NCBI GenBank assembly: GCA_007844125.1
Contig: CM017558.1
Coordinates: 47,068,164-47,132,163, forward strand
From: Sinonovacula constricta
Taxonomy: Eukaryota > Mollusca > Bivalvia > Cardiida > Solecurtidae
DNA: 64,000 bases
Direction of reading: 5' to 3'
Part shown: piece after piece, positions 23,379-34,618 of the stretch
How positions within the stretch are numbered: the stretch's first letter is position 1
Layout: each line of letters starts with the position of its first letter
Made by a program: the position numbers and the translations under genes
The notes under the pieces: model-generated
Database searches by the model: none
Seen by the model: the letters and a program-made list of their open reading frames with translations, nothing else
Told to the model about the DNA's origin: nothing

Positions 23379-23760
23379 CTAGGATTTGAACCCACAACCT
23401 GCCGATCCCGACTCCATTACCTTAACCTCTTGACCAAGAACGCACCATGTTACAAATACTTTCTTCGTTGGTGTGTTCTTAAATGATCATCCAAAACGTT
23501 AATTAGATTTTTTGAAAACTTGTCATAACGGGTCTATGATTTGAATTCGAAACTATCCGATCCTGAGTCGATTATCTAAACCTCTAAACCTCTAAACCAA
23601 GAACACTTCAAGCATATTGTAAAGGCGTGCTGCTCGTTTCTCTTATGCAAACAAACTGATCATCCGAATCTTTAATAAGATCATTTTGAAACTTTTTGTG
23701 ACAGGGCTAGGGTTTGAACTTGAAACCTTCTGATCCAGAGTCCAAAAACATATTCTCTAA
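23379..23760 (-). repeat. Three successive tRNA-like modules
   Basis: Minus-strand copies at about 23440-23379, 23612-23527 and 23757-23702 each carry a B-box-like sequence (GGGTTCAAATCC, TTCGAATTCAAATC, AAGTTCAAACCC). The first two also have an A-box side with CTTGGT...AGAGGTT. The first is the best preserved. They are spaced about 160 bases apart, like a tandemly amplified SINE. The acceptor ends do not pair, so they are not tRNA genes. Confidence 0.55.
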
Positions 23761-24776
23761 TCCACAATCTCTTCAGAAATGCCATAAAACCATTCCTGCA
23801 GGATGTCAGCATTGGAAATGCTATTTTTAGATTTGCACGGACCTTACAGAAATCGTTTGTATATTACTAGTATCTTTAAATGTTGCATAAACATGACATC
23901 TAAAGCCATATTCTACCAAGCATGCTCAAATGACCATTCAATACAAGCTTTTTCTGGTTATGGGCTGTTTTGTTACTTATAGATAATCTCAATTTGTTAA
24001 CATGCAGTCTGAACATCGAAGGACGTTCCGATGAGCATTCCTATCTACTTTCGTAAGTAAAGGCATACAGGGTCTCTATGTACATTTACGTTAAATGATT
24101 AGAAATTTTAACAACAGACAGAATTAAACCAAAATGTCTCGTTTTCTGTCATGTTTGCATGAAAGTTACAGACACACAAAATAAATATAAAAAAAATAAT
24201 AAAATAGATTACCGAATTAGGACCTGGATTTAATCATGAGGAGAACAGACTTTCCCCATGTGCAAATTTCAGTAAGCATTCCATATATAGGCGTCGCGTT
24301 CCAGCGCGTCGCCAATAACACTATAGGATTTGTTTCAGGTTATGTTAGTATTTCTGAATTTGTTACATCAATAGGAGGATGAATAACATTAAAATAAATT
24401 CAATAGTGATGCATAATTTTTCTCATGCTGGGACTAGAGACTACAGTCGAAGCTCCAGCTTACCCAGCTAGCATGGCTAGGTGTGTTAATGAGATTGGGT
24501 TTGAGTATCGTGTACTGAAATAACAATGGTACCATTTCCAGTCTTGTGATATGAGCCAGTTTATATTATATACAAAATTTAATTTCATGAATTTCATGTT
24601 ATCACAATAACCCAATAAACAAGTCTACAAACGAGAAAGCTATACGTGATCGAAATGTCCCTCTTCCTTCTTTCTCAGCTTGTCTGCCTGTCTGTCTGTT
24701 AGTGCAAATATATAGATATCAAATTGTATTAAGATGCATGTATGTCGAATATACATTTTCTCTCTGGCACTCTCAC
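23761..24776. other. AT-rich sequence without recognised gene
   Basis: Nothing could be supported here. Confidence 0.5.
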
Positions 24777-24799
24777 CCCCCCCCCCCCCCTGCCCCCTC

Positions 24800-24863
<64 letters not shown>

Positions 24864-24892
24864 CTCTCTCTCTCCCTCTATTTCTCTCGCTC
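24776..24892. repeat. Poly-C run and (TC)n microsatellite
   Basis: A run of C bases (24776-24790) is followed by about 58 bases of pure TC (24803-24860) and a short imperfect TC tail. The overlapping serine/leucine frames are repeat by-products. Confidence 0.95.
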
Positions 24893-25153
24893 TATATTTT
24901 TTGTTTTGTTTTACCTATTTATTTCTGATGATAATTGTATGTATCTCTCCATGTTGTATACCTTATGATGGTAATTGCGTAATGGCTTAAGGGTCTAAAA
25001 CATCAAAGGGTCAAACAGCAAATAAAACATATAGCACCGAAATGTCACTTGTTTGATGCGTGAAGTAAAAGTTGTCCGTCCTGGTCTGGTCCGTCCTTTT
25101 ATGATCGTTTCGGACCGTTTTGAAAGTTTCCGCGTTCCGTTTCATTGTCGAAT

Positions 25154-25922
25154 CAATCGGTACTCCTAGGGTAATTCCGTCCTCGGGACAATCATCCCTC
25201 GGATGTATCTGGTGCAATAATACTTAATGAAATCACGATTGTTTTGTTCGCCGGAAGTCGGAAGAAGAATATGCCTAATTAGTTCGCACAAAACATAGAC
25301 ATTGCCATCGTTTGACAGCTGCGTGTCTGCTGCGCTGGGTAAATTAAAATCGAATGATTTAAATTTGAAGCCGCCGCAAATAGAAGTTTTACTGGCATCG
25401 TACTGTATTGAGCTGTCACCCGAGCTGCCATCTTTGTTTTGACGTCTGTCTCAAAAGAAGTCCCCAATCGGAACTCCCCGGGTAATTCCGTCCTCGGGAC
25501 AATCATCCCTCGGATGTATCTGGTGCAAGGATACGTGCTCAAATCACGGTAGTTTTGTTCGCCGGAAGTCGAAAGAAGACTATGCCTAAGTAGTTCGCAC
25601 AAAACATAAACAATGCCATCGTTTGACAGCTGTGCTGGGTAAATAAAAATCGGACGATTTAAATTTGAAGCAGCCACAAATTGAAGTTTTACTGGCATCG
25701 TACTGTAGTGAGCTGTCACCCGAACTACCATCTTTGTTTTGACGTCTGTCACAAAAGAAGTCCCATTTAGATAAATGGCCGAGGTGATCAGACTGCCTAC
25801 ATACATCCGAGATATGATTCGTGAATTATCCGAGGTGTTCCGATTGAAGAAGTCCCATTTAGATAAATGGCCGAGGTGATCCGACTACCTACATACATCC
25901 GAGAGATGATTCGTTCCGATTG
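25154..25922. mobile_element. CAATCGG element, copy A, interrupted by copy B
   Basis: Copy A starts CAATCGG (25154) and ends CCGATTG (25922), flanked by the 9-base direct repeat TTGTCGAAT (25145-25153 and 25923-25931). A second copy of the same element (25465-25846) sits inside it. Without the insert, A would be about 378 bases. Nine-base duplications and short inverted ends suggest a Mutator-like non-autonomous element. The long minus-strand frame 25279-25806 spans both copies, and matching peptides occur in the copies at 48133-48336 and 51676-52074. It follows the repeat and carries no domain I recognise. Confidence 0.9.
25465..25846. mobile_element. CAATCGG element, copy B, nested in copy A
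   Basis: Begins CAATCGGAACTCC and ends GGTGTTCCGATTG; 382 bases. It is flanked by AGAAGTCCC on both sides (25456-25464 and 25848-25856), and one more A also matches. The flanking sequence is itself part of copy A, so an element inserted into its own kind. The orientation is the same as A. Confidence 0.9.
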
Positions 25923-25931
25923 TTGTCGAAT

Positions 25932-26903
25932 ATGACGTAAATACCCAAGGTGTTCCGAATGATGACGAACCAAGACGGAATTTCCCGAGGCATTTCCACT
26001 GTTGACAAGGTGTCACGGTTGACAGCGATGGTCGGTAAAATGATCCCAACAAGCCTCCGTTCATCTCCCCGCTGTGCAATGGAGCGTGGTCTAACATTTC
26101 TCATCGCATGAGAGACAATGCCCGATTACCGTAGCAATATCACAGTTGGTCAAAAGTCAGCGTGTGTGCGTTAACCAAGCTCCGAGAACAACAAAAAATC
26201 ATGTGTTGACCATTGGACTGATGACCTTTATAATACACAAACAGAATTGTAACCAATATGCGATTATGTGACATACAGGACGAATATACGGATTACTGTT
26301 ACTCCAGGATACTGGATTAAAGGTAGTGTCTACCTTTTATTTCACTTCATATATATTCAGAAGACGCTGGAAATTAATTGTGACACAATCAGCAGAAAAC
26401 ACAGGGTGTGGGTTAAAACGATTTGAGTGAGAATTAAACAAAAGACAGAAACAGGCTGGAGACGGGCGTACAAACATATATATAGACAGGCGAAAAGAAA
26501 CATGACAGACGAAAGAAGGTCGGAAAGATAAAATATACAGACGTGGAGACTGCAGACAGGCATTAAGACGACAGAGTAAGAATTACAAGGTAAGAAAATA
26601 TGAGAAACTAGAGGAGAAATACAAATGCATTTCATTATAGCAATATAACAGCGCTAGAGAAAGGGAGGGTTGTCGATAGACCAATAGAAGAGGGAAGCAG
26701 GGAGGTGTTGGGGACAAAGAGATAAAGGGTATTGTGTGAGCTTTTGTGTTGATTTTATTTTCATTCAGAGATGTGTTGGTTGAACACTCATGTGTACACA
26801 GCATGCTGTTGACGTTATTCGCAGCGCAAACACGTAATCCTGTGTCTCTGAAACATGGCTGATCACAGCTCTCATGTGGCATTGGAATCAGAGAAAGGAC
26901 TCT
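25932..26903. other. Sequence without recognised gene
   Basis: Up to about 26010 the sequence continues with words like those of the CAATCGG element (GGTGTTCCGAATG, GGAATTTCCCGAGGC), perhaps an older fragment. The overlapping frames 25885-26104, 26357-26635 and 26583-26930 have no recognisable features. Confidence 0.45.
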
Positions 26904-26975
26904 GCCAGGGTAGCCCTGTTGGTAGAGCACTTGAGTCCGGATAAGGAGTTCTTGGGTTCAAACAACTTCGAAGGG
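26904..26975 (+). repeat. tRNA-like SINE head
   Basis: TAGCCCTGTTGGTAGAGCAC followed at tRNA-like spacing by TTGGGTTCAAAC. The flanking bases do not form an acceptor stem. Confidence 0.5.
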
Positions 26976-27053
26976 TAAATGTTTATAAGACATTTGTTCA
27001 CGATACTATGTGTACATATAAATAGCGCAAAAAAGCACAACAAGGTATGTACT

Positions 27054-27055
<2 letters not shown>

Positions 27056-27144
<89 letters not shown>
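27056..27144. repeat. (CA)n microsatellite, about 44 units
   Basis: Uninterrupted CA dinucleotides, followed by a few TA units. Confidence 0.98.
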
Positions 27145-27151
<7 letters not shown>

Positions 27152-28960
27152 CATAAAGTTGTGATAAAACAAATACTCAGCATAAACCTTAAAGGACGAC
27201 GTAATTCGATCACTCAATTTAATTAAGTATACAATGTTTTAACAAACAATAATTTTAGAATTCTGCCAACAAAGTGTACGCTTGTATTGTAATTTCTATG
27301 AATTCTTTAAAACATGTATTGTTTTCATGAAATTACAATTTTCTATTGTATATAGAAGATACAATAACGGTCTTTAAACATCACACGTTAGATATCCAAT
27401 CCAGCTAGGAGTGTAATCATATTAATATCTTGATAAGATTTCATTTACTTATTAAAATGCTTTGCTTTTACAGGGTTTTCCCTTGGCTTCGCCGACTGGG
27501 GGTCATTTGGACCCCCAGACATCCATATTAAATTGGGGGTCATTTAAAAATTTTGGGGGTCATTCTTAAAATAACAAGCCAACACTGATTAAATTTGTCA
27601 AAGCCAAAGCAAATCGCCTTCTTTCCAATTAACATGTTATACTGTGTACTGCAATGTATGCTAATTTGATGCGCTTTGAGCTTGCAGTCAAAAGAAACTG
27701 CGTCAGCTTTTGTTGAGACATTTTTAACAGACTGGTTATTACTTTTGACGGGTATTCAGGTAAAACACCCCAAGAAACCTGTAATACAGTCTACATATTC
27801 GACTATGTCTTCCGCTCAGCAGCAAAGACACGAGAATACGATCCGTAAACCCGTCTTACCTGGTGACTGGTTTGATTATGTAAACACAACTAGCGAATAA
27901 AAACCGTCAACATTAGCGAAAAATGAAAGTAGAAGAATAGAAATTCGAACAATCAACAAATCGGTAAGCAAACTGAAATGATGAAATATTTTCATTCCAC
28001 GCTAACCTGCCGCTACATGGACGCATCGTATTTTATTTTGAGGGTCATTAACAGAAAAAATGCGACAATGACGCAGAATTTGTGCGTCAGGGAAAACTCT
28101 GCTGTTATAACAAAATGCATTGTTTATTTGCTGCACATCTCGTATTTTATAAATAATCACATAACCATTGGCCCTTCATGTTCTTATAATTGGGAAGCTT
28201 GGATTAACATATGGTTAAACGTTATAGATAAATGAAAAGTTTACGTGTGTATATGTGAGGTTTATACCCATAATCCCTTCATGAGTCAGAGTGTTTATAT
28301 ATGTTTAACAAAATCGAATGAATATACGCTACTTCTCAAACAACGTAAAACTGTACCATGAATCTGTACGGCTAAATTCAGTCACATATATAAACAATTT
28401 TAGTGTATCAGGGATCATCCTACTGGGCGATTCGGGCGAAATCGTCGCCCTGCAGTCGCTCACTTCGCCTATTTCATACATAAAAGCGAAATCGAAATCG
28501 CCTTCAATTTTGATTGTACACACAGGGTGTTCGGTTAACCCGAGCTCCCGGGTTTTTTAAGCACGAAAATTCGGAAATACCCCTAACTGACGCACATCAA
28601 TAAATCGGCGGGGGTCATTTCTACCCGTGCGTCGGTCAAAATCGCCTACAGCTTCATAAGAAGCGAGAAAAGGCGACAACGGGCGGAGTCTGCATATTAA
28701 TGAGAACAGATTCATACATGCACACACATACACGCGCGCATCGATTACCTTCTGCTAGGAGAAAAACAATACAGTAGGCAGAGCCTGCATAATTAATAGG
28801 AAACAGGTGCTCTAATTCTGCCGATGACACGTTTGCTCGTGTGCGCGGTTAATTTCAATATGGTGTTTTGGCAGAGGTGTAGAAAAGTAATAAATCTTAA
28901 TTGATCGGCATCTGTTTACTCTTAAAGCATGTTTGTAGCATCCTTATGCATCGGAAGCAA
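27145..28960. other. No confident gene; GGGGGTCATT-containing region
   Basis: A perfect hairpin CTGGGGGTC-ATTTG-GACCCCCAG lies at 27496-27518. The word GGGGGTCATT recurs at about 27535, 27556 and 28611, so 27480-28650 may be one unrecognised element. The plus-strand frame 27676-27900 lies inside it and has no recognisable domain. A second small inverted repeat (GGGCGATT... AATCGTCGCCC) is near 28425. Confidence 0.4.
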
Positions 28961-28964
28961 TTAA

Positions 28965-29535
28965 AGGCATCTCGAAAGGAATGTGGTATCCCACTGTGCC
29001 AGGCCCCCACATGCTACGACCAGACCTGCTAATTGCTGGTCATCACTGCAGGGAGTCTTTAGCCAACATAGTACTAATCTGTCACAGTAATACCTCTGAT
29101 GGGTTAATGCAAAACTAAATTACCTGCTAGTATGGATGTGAGACAGTAGGCTAGTTTTACACAAAGCCACAAACATTATTGTTAGTGATAATGTGGGTTG
29201 TTTACTATATGATCCCTTACAAATTCTTTATTGCATTAATTACTAGGTGTCAATTTTGTAACTGCAAGATTATGTATTTATTTCATAGCTAAATATTTAA
29301 TTTTGAAAATACATGAGAGATACAAGTTTTAGTATTCAAAATGACTCTGAAGGACATTATTCTGACAATGAATGACTTTTTAAATTGCTTTTGTTAGAAA
29401 CGTTTCGTTACATTTTACAAATCAAAATAAAATATAGCTTTAAATATTTATGAGAACTAAAAGAATGAAAGAAATAACAAAATGTATAAGAAATAACAAA
29501 ATCAACCAACAAAGTAAGAAAGAAAACAAATAAAG

Positions 29536-29622
<87 letters not shown>

Positions 29623-29847
29623 GTTGCGTAATTGGTATATTCACAACTGTTTCCTTTACAAACTGTGAATGGCTATGTTAAACCCCAGATATAGCATACA
29701 TACACTTGGATCTTGAACAATACCTGTGTGACAGACACATCGTTACAGACTGTGGCAGCCTGGCTTATCAGAAAACAGATGCCCTCACATGCTGGGTTGG
29801 GCAATAAATGGGGGGGGGGTCACTTATATAAGGCTCTTGAGATGCCT
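28965..29847. mobile_element. TTAA-targeting MITE with TA microsatellite, copy E
   Basis: Begins AGGCATCTCGAAAGG and ends GGCTCTTGAGATGCCT, so the outer nine bases are inverted repeats, with TTAA on both sides (28961-28964 and 29848-29851). Near-identical copies occur at 35468-36397 (inverted) and 59998-60991. It carries a TA microsatellite and a G run but no transposase. TTAA duplication is the habit of piggyBac and Kolobok transposons; AGG ends fit the latter slightly better. Confidence 0.88.
29538..29619. repeat. (TA)n microsatellite inside copy E
   Basis: About 82 bases of uninterrupted TA. Equivalent tracts occur at the same place in the two other copies. Confidence 0.97.
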
Positions 29848-29851
29848 TTAA

Positions 29852-30759
29852 GTGGAGAAGACGCGTCACAGTCATCTGACAACAATTTGTTGTTTTTGTT
29901 TTGTTTTATTTAAACAAAAGTCACTTAATAAAAATGTAATGAAGTGAAGAAGCAAACCTTAAGATAAAAACTAATTGTTACATTTTTAAATCTCCAAGTG
30001 AGGTGTAGAATCGATGATTCAGTGCTGTGCAGTTTTCGTTGTTCCCCTAGATAGTAAACAATGCATCAGTCTTCTTACGTGTAATATGATGCTATCTTTA
30101 AATTATGTAATGCATCATAAGTATTATTGTATCTTTTTTGTTTTATATAATAACACTGTATTTCAATAATCTGGCATATGTTAAATAAGTGTCAGATATC
30201 GAAATGAGAGTCATTTAATGTAGATATGAAATATTCTACTTATACTTCAATATAATGTAATTCAAATAATGTTCCATTATTTATAATAATTTGGACGTCC
30301 AAATGATGATATTTCTTAAGTCAGTTAATCTTGGGTAAAGCACTAACTGTCCAGATGTTTCACAATCATTTTATGATGACCACTGGCTGAGTCTGGGATT
30401 AATTATGCAAAATCTAAGAGTCATTCAGCTGTGCTCAGTGTGCTGTGCATATAGCTTGCTTTGGTCACCAGCTGGTACCTGTCTGGTGATTTATCTGTCA
30501 TTACATCATAAAGAAGCATGTAGGGCCAAATCAAAGGAAGCCGAAATAATGTTGATAATTAATAATTTGCATAATTTATTGCTTAAGAATTTGGCTACTT
30601 ATGACAGATTGCTATATATTAGGCTGTTGTGACTCTGTAGATGATAGAAGGAATTCCTTGATTCTAGAAGACACGTCATATACATTTGTAATGGAATATC
30701 CATTGTAATTAGTTGTTGGAACTCCACTGTGTTTTCGAAATTCCTGTTATATTCAGAAT
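29852..30759. other. AT-rich sequence without recognised gene
   Basis: The frame 30405-30632 has no recognisable features. The segment separates the MITE from the tail of the LINE on the minus strand. Confidence 0.5.
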
Positions 30760-31530
30760 AAAGTCAAAAGTCAAAAACATTTATTGACACAAGCCATAGA
30801 GGCCATTGCTAAGTCTACAGACATTGTAGATGGCGGTGTACAAAACATATAAATACATATTAATTAATTACAGGTTATACAACAACAACAATATATGTTA
30901 TAGAAAAGTATGAATAACACGGTTATGTACATAGTACAATAGAATAATTATGCACTCATATAAAAGGAAATTAACCGGCGTGTGGAAAATATGCATCACC
31001 AATTATAACATGTGGATTTGTTTACAAACATTGGTGAAGGATGGATTTCTGCTTAAGAGAACAAACCTTTTATATAGCAAGATTATATTTTCTCGATAGA
31101 ATAGATGTGGTATGTTACTTTTTTTGTTTGTTCATATAATTAGTAAAACTTTTATATATATTTGCACATTTTACCAAAATCATGACCATACAAATGTGCC
31201 ATACATGTAACTCACAAATGCAATTTCAATGCTGTTATGTTACGTTCCATACGTATACTATTGTTTACATATAATATAATAACAATATAAAGATATTGCA
31301 CCAAGTCATTTTTACGAATGCGCCATAGTTCAGGACTAGGTGTACAAAAGGTGTACATGAACTTTTCACATTACTAGTATAGGTATAAATGTTCATTTTA
31401 ATTGCCGTTGTGGCTAAAAAAAGCATGTTCACAAGTATCAAAGGACAATTTTAAATGTTGTTATTCTTATTAAAATAAACAGGCTTTGTTAACATCAAGT
31501 CTCTACAGTTTATCTTTTAAAGATAAACAA

Positions 31531-31725
31531 TTAATTGTTGTTATCAGTATTTTCATTTCTTAACAACCAGGCTTGGTGATTAAATTTTGACAATCTTATT
31601 AATAGATTAACATTTTCATTGCTCATTAGCTGTACAAACTTATTGAGAGTCGGCCACCTTAAATAGTATCTGGGTAAGTATTGTGTTCTTAATACATGGT
31701 ATCTTGGACAGACCAAGAGAAAGTG
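31531..31725 (-). pseudogene. C-terminal end of the LINE ORF after a premature stop
   Basis: In the same frame as the reverse transcriptase, immediately after the TAG. It holds VCPRYHVLRTQYLPRYY and a tail ending NENTDNNN, matching the C-terminus of the related LINE at 55919-57037 (VCPKYNNLRRMFLPRYY). The intact relative has a tyrosine where the stop lies. Confidence 0.8.
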
Positions 31726-33528
31726 CTACTCATTTTCAATAACGTTCATATTACATTTAGTACACATTCTCTGCTCTCTTGGAATATTTTTGTATCTGCC
31801 CTCTTCAATACAAAGTTTATGGGAAGCACAGCGTAATCTGGTAAGATATTTTCTACTCATATCATTGTTAATGACATCCAGGTAAAGTTCAGCTGTAAGA
31901 GATTTTTTGAACAATTTATAGCTATCCAGCTTCGAAGATGAATTTACATCTGATACCCATTGTTGCATGTATGTGTCCTTTATTCTCTGAATAATCATGT
32001 TTACCTCATTTTTTGAAGCAATTTCCTTGTGGAATAGGTAAGCTAGCCCTAATTTTTGCATTAAATTATTGACATGTGCTCTCCAATTTTTGTCGGAACG
32101 TGAGCTTACGGAATCTGGTAAAGATTTATATATTTTAAATGGAAGTGAATTAGGATCAGACTTAATTTTAGACCAGTATTTGATAATTCTAATGCTTCTG
32201 ATTACATGTAATGGCATGCGCCCAGTTTCGCCGTAAATAGTCAAGTTTGTTGTTTTAGGTCCCACTCCTAATATTTGCTTTAAGAATTTAATATGTATTT
32301 TTTCTATATCAGGACTTTCATGGAATCCCCAAGATTCACATCCATACATTAATATAGGAAGGATCATGGCATCAAACAGCTTAATTTTATCCTTTACTTT
32401 AAAAGATATATTATCAAATAATCTGTTAAGAGAGTACAAAGCTCTGGAAGCCTGTTCTGATAGAGTTTTCTGAGTTTTGTAAAATATACCATTTGATGAT
32501 AGTGTTACTCCAAGATAAGTGAACTCCTGAGTTACCTCAAGATTCACCCCGGCATACTTAATATTGATATTTTGATTCTGCCTATTGTTTTTGTTAAATA
32601 CCATGACTTTTGTTTTGTTAATGTTTACAGATAATCCCCATTCAGAACAATAGTCATACAATTTGTTGAGTAAAGTTTGAAGGCCTGCAGCACTATATGA
32701 AAATAAAACTGTATCATCTGCAAACAACAGCATAAACAGTTTAATGTCATCAATATTTATACTATCTATCCCATCTGTGTATAAATGATCATACATGTCA
32801 TTTATAAAAAGTATAAACAGAAGAGGTGACAAAGGTTCTCCTTGCTTAACTCCATTAAATGTGGCAAAGAAATCTGAATAGGTATTGTTATCATTAAGAT
32901 GAGATTCACTCTTTGATTTATTGGTTTTGTAATTAGCTTCAGCATAACCATTTAATTTAGTTCTTACACATGATTTAACATCAGAATATATTGCTTGAAT
33001 CATCCTTGTAAACTTAGAAGATACGTTTAATTTCAACAATTTAAATATCATTCCATTTCTATAAACTAAGTCGAATGCTTTCTTAAAATCAACAAAAGCA
33101 CAGTATAATCTCCGCTTTTCTTGGTTTAAAATCTTATTAATCAGTGAATTTAACACAAATATACATTCAATGGTACTCCTTTTGTTTCTAAATCCAAATT
33201 GAAAATCACTAACTTGTCCATTGCTGTCTAGCCAAATGCGTAGCCTATTATCCAGCAATATAGAAAATAGTTTTGAGAAAATACTTGTTAGAGTTATGCC
33301 TCTATAATTATTTACATCTTCTTTGTCCCCTTTCTTTGGTACAGGCACTATAACTCCTGTAGTCCATGATTTTGGATATATGCCATTATTGTAAATGAAG
33401 TTAAATATTTTACAAAGTATAGGTGTTAATATGTTTTTGCCATCTATAAAAATTTCAGGGACCAGATTGTCCATACCACCACTCTTTCCTCTTTTCAGTG
33501 ACGAGATAGCTTTCAAAACCTCATCCAT
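31726..33528 (-). CDS. LINE reverse transcriptase (ORF2 fragment)
   Basis: A 600-codon frame with the ordered motifs of a non-LTR reverse transcriptase: SLKRGKSGGMDNLVPEIF (residues 10-27), NYRGITLTSIFSKLF (74-88), FVDFKKAFDLV (145-155), GVKQGEPLSPLLF (226-238), the catalytic FADDTVLF (269-276), then NKTKVMVF and YLGVTL of the thumb-side region. The C-terminal part carries the start of a cysteine-rich motif (CTKCNMNV). The frame stops at 31726 with TAG. The same frame continues for 61 more codons to 31531, with the rest of the CCHC-type motif (C, H and C in place), so this looks like a single nonsense change in an otherwise long frame. Its closest relative in the window is 55919-57037. The clade is not assigned. 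Reverse transcriptase copies LINE RNA at the target site. Confidence 0.9.
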   Translation of the reverse strand: MDEVLKAISSLKRGKSGGMDNLVPEIFIDGKNILTPILCKIFNFIYNNGIYPKSWTTGVIVPVPKKGDKEDVNNYRGITLTSIFSKLFSILLDNRLRIWLDSNGQVSDFQFGFRNKRSTIECIFVLNSLINKILNQEKRRLYCAFVDFKKAFDLVYRNGMIFKLLKLNVSSKFTRMIQAIYSDVKSCVRTKLNGYAEANYKTNKSKSESHLNDNNTYSDFFATFNGVKQGEPLSPLLFILFINDMYDHLYTDGIDSINIDDIKLFMLLFADDTVLFSYSAAGLQTLLNKLYDYCSEWGLSVNINKTKVMVFNKNNRQNQNINIKYAGVNLEVTQEFTYLGVTLSSNGIFYKTQKTLSEQASRALYSLNRLFDNISFKVKDKIKLFDAMILPILMYGCESWGFHESPDIEKIHIKFLKQILGVGPKTTNLTIYGETGRMPLHVIRSIRIIKYWSKIKSDPNSLPFKIYKSLPDSVSSRSDKNWRAHVNNLMQKLGLAYLFHKEIASKNEVNMIIQRIKDTYMQQWVSDVNSSSKLDSYKLFKKSLTAELYLDVINNDMSRKYLTRLRCASHKLCIEEGRYKNIPREQRMCTKCNMNVIENE

Positions 33529-33545
33529 AAAAGTGTTTAAACAAC

Positions 33546-34394
33546 TGGCAAGTCATTCTGCTGTTTTTCCGCACCCGTCTTGTGACTCTGGATAATAATT
33601 CACATTAACAACAGCTTGAACTTGAACTTTCGAAACTAACTTTATAATAGCTGTATATATCACACACATATATACTACAAACTCCTTAAACCTTTTTTTA
33701 AACGATTTGATCAACAACAACAAAAATATATTTAAAACTAATGCTTGTTATGAAATTAGGTTTGCCCTTTTATTCGCTATTCGAGAACTATGATTTACGA
33801 ATGTTTAACTCGTGGCATAACTTAACGAAACATTTGAATCAATGTTTTATTTAAATTACCAAATACATGGAAATTTGAATTGCATCTAGGTATTTAATGC
33901 AAACAGCATGTTGTTGTTTTTTATTTTAAGTCGAGGAATCAGAATGCATTAATACTCGGCAACACTTAATTAGTAATAATTACAAATATTGGCCATTGTA
34001 TAACTCGATTTTATTATCCAAGGTTTACTTTGTCCAAGTAAAATAAATACGATCCCAAAATTGAACCTGTTTTCATTTGCCCCAATTCATCAACATAACC
34101 GTCCGACCGCTGTTAATACGCATGATCTAACAACTATCTAACCCATTTTTTGTAAGTTGAAACTATTTCTAAGGGTCTATTGTTAGACAGTTTGAAGGTG
34201 CTCTATAGCTTGGTTTATTTTTAATAGGGTGTCAGATTGTGTGTGTAGTGTGAGTCTGACAGGGATTTGGGTGCAGAATGAAAGGTTTAACGTCTACACT
34301 GATTTGACATATTAATAAAAACTGTTGTAAACCACAAAGCTGTATTAGAGCCATCTGCGTAACCCTTTTTAAAAAAAATTAATTGTCATCGCTC
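33546..34394. other. Sequence without recognised gene
   Basis: AT-rich, no repeats assigned. The first 60 bases on the minus strand are still open in two frames and may be shifted remnants of the LINE. Confidence 0.45.
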
Positions 34395-34618
34395 CATTGA
34401 AAGCGATAAAAACAGAGTTCTGCAATTTGTAGAAACGTACACTCTGTGACAATATTAAGCCTCTTTATAAATAATTCTTCATCCACAAATATTATAATAT
34501 CTTCAGCATACAGAAGAACCAAAACTTCAACCTGTCAATCTTAATTCCCTCAAAACCGCTAAGTTTTAATGTTTCTTCTAAGTTATTTAAGTTTACAGAA
34601 AACAAAAACGATGATAAA
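34395..34618 (-). pseudogene. Reverse transcriptase relic of another LINE
   Basis: On the minus strand one frame reads NLNNLEETLKLSGFEGIKI, then a one-base shift leads to LLYAEDIIIFVDEELF. The two pieces are the region around the catalytic YxDD box of a LINE reverse transcriptase, here with AED instead of ADD, so it is inactive. Both flanks are lost. Confidence 0.65.

Larger units (their letters stand above)
30760..33545 (-). mobile_element. LINE retrotransposon, 5'-truncated
   Basis: Minus-strand element: reverse transcriptase frame (33528-31726, then past a stop to 31531), an AT-rich 3' UTR, a polyadenylation signal (30785-30780) and a tail of TTTTGAC units near 30778-30760. No endonuclease domain is seen upstream of 33545, where the frame is lost, so the copy lacks its 5' end. 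Confidence 0.75.

Noticed and set aside
25279..25806. 175-codon minus-strand open frame, with similar peptides at 48133-48336 and 51676-52074
   Set aside because: All three lie inside copies of the CAATCGG element, bounded by 9-base duplications, and show no known domain. It spans two nested copies, so it cannot be an ancestral gene in this form.
27676..27900. 75-codon plus-strand frame
   Set aside because: It lacks a convincing ATG at its 5' end and any domain or splice support; left as part of an unrecognised region.
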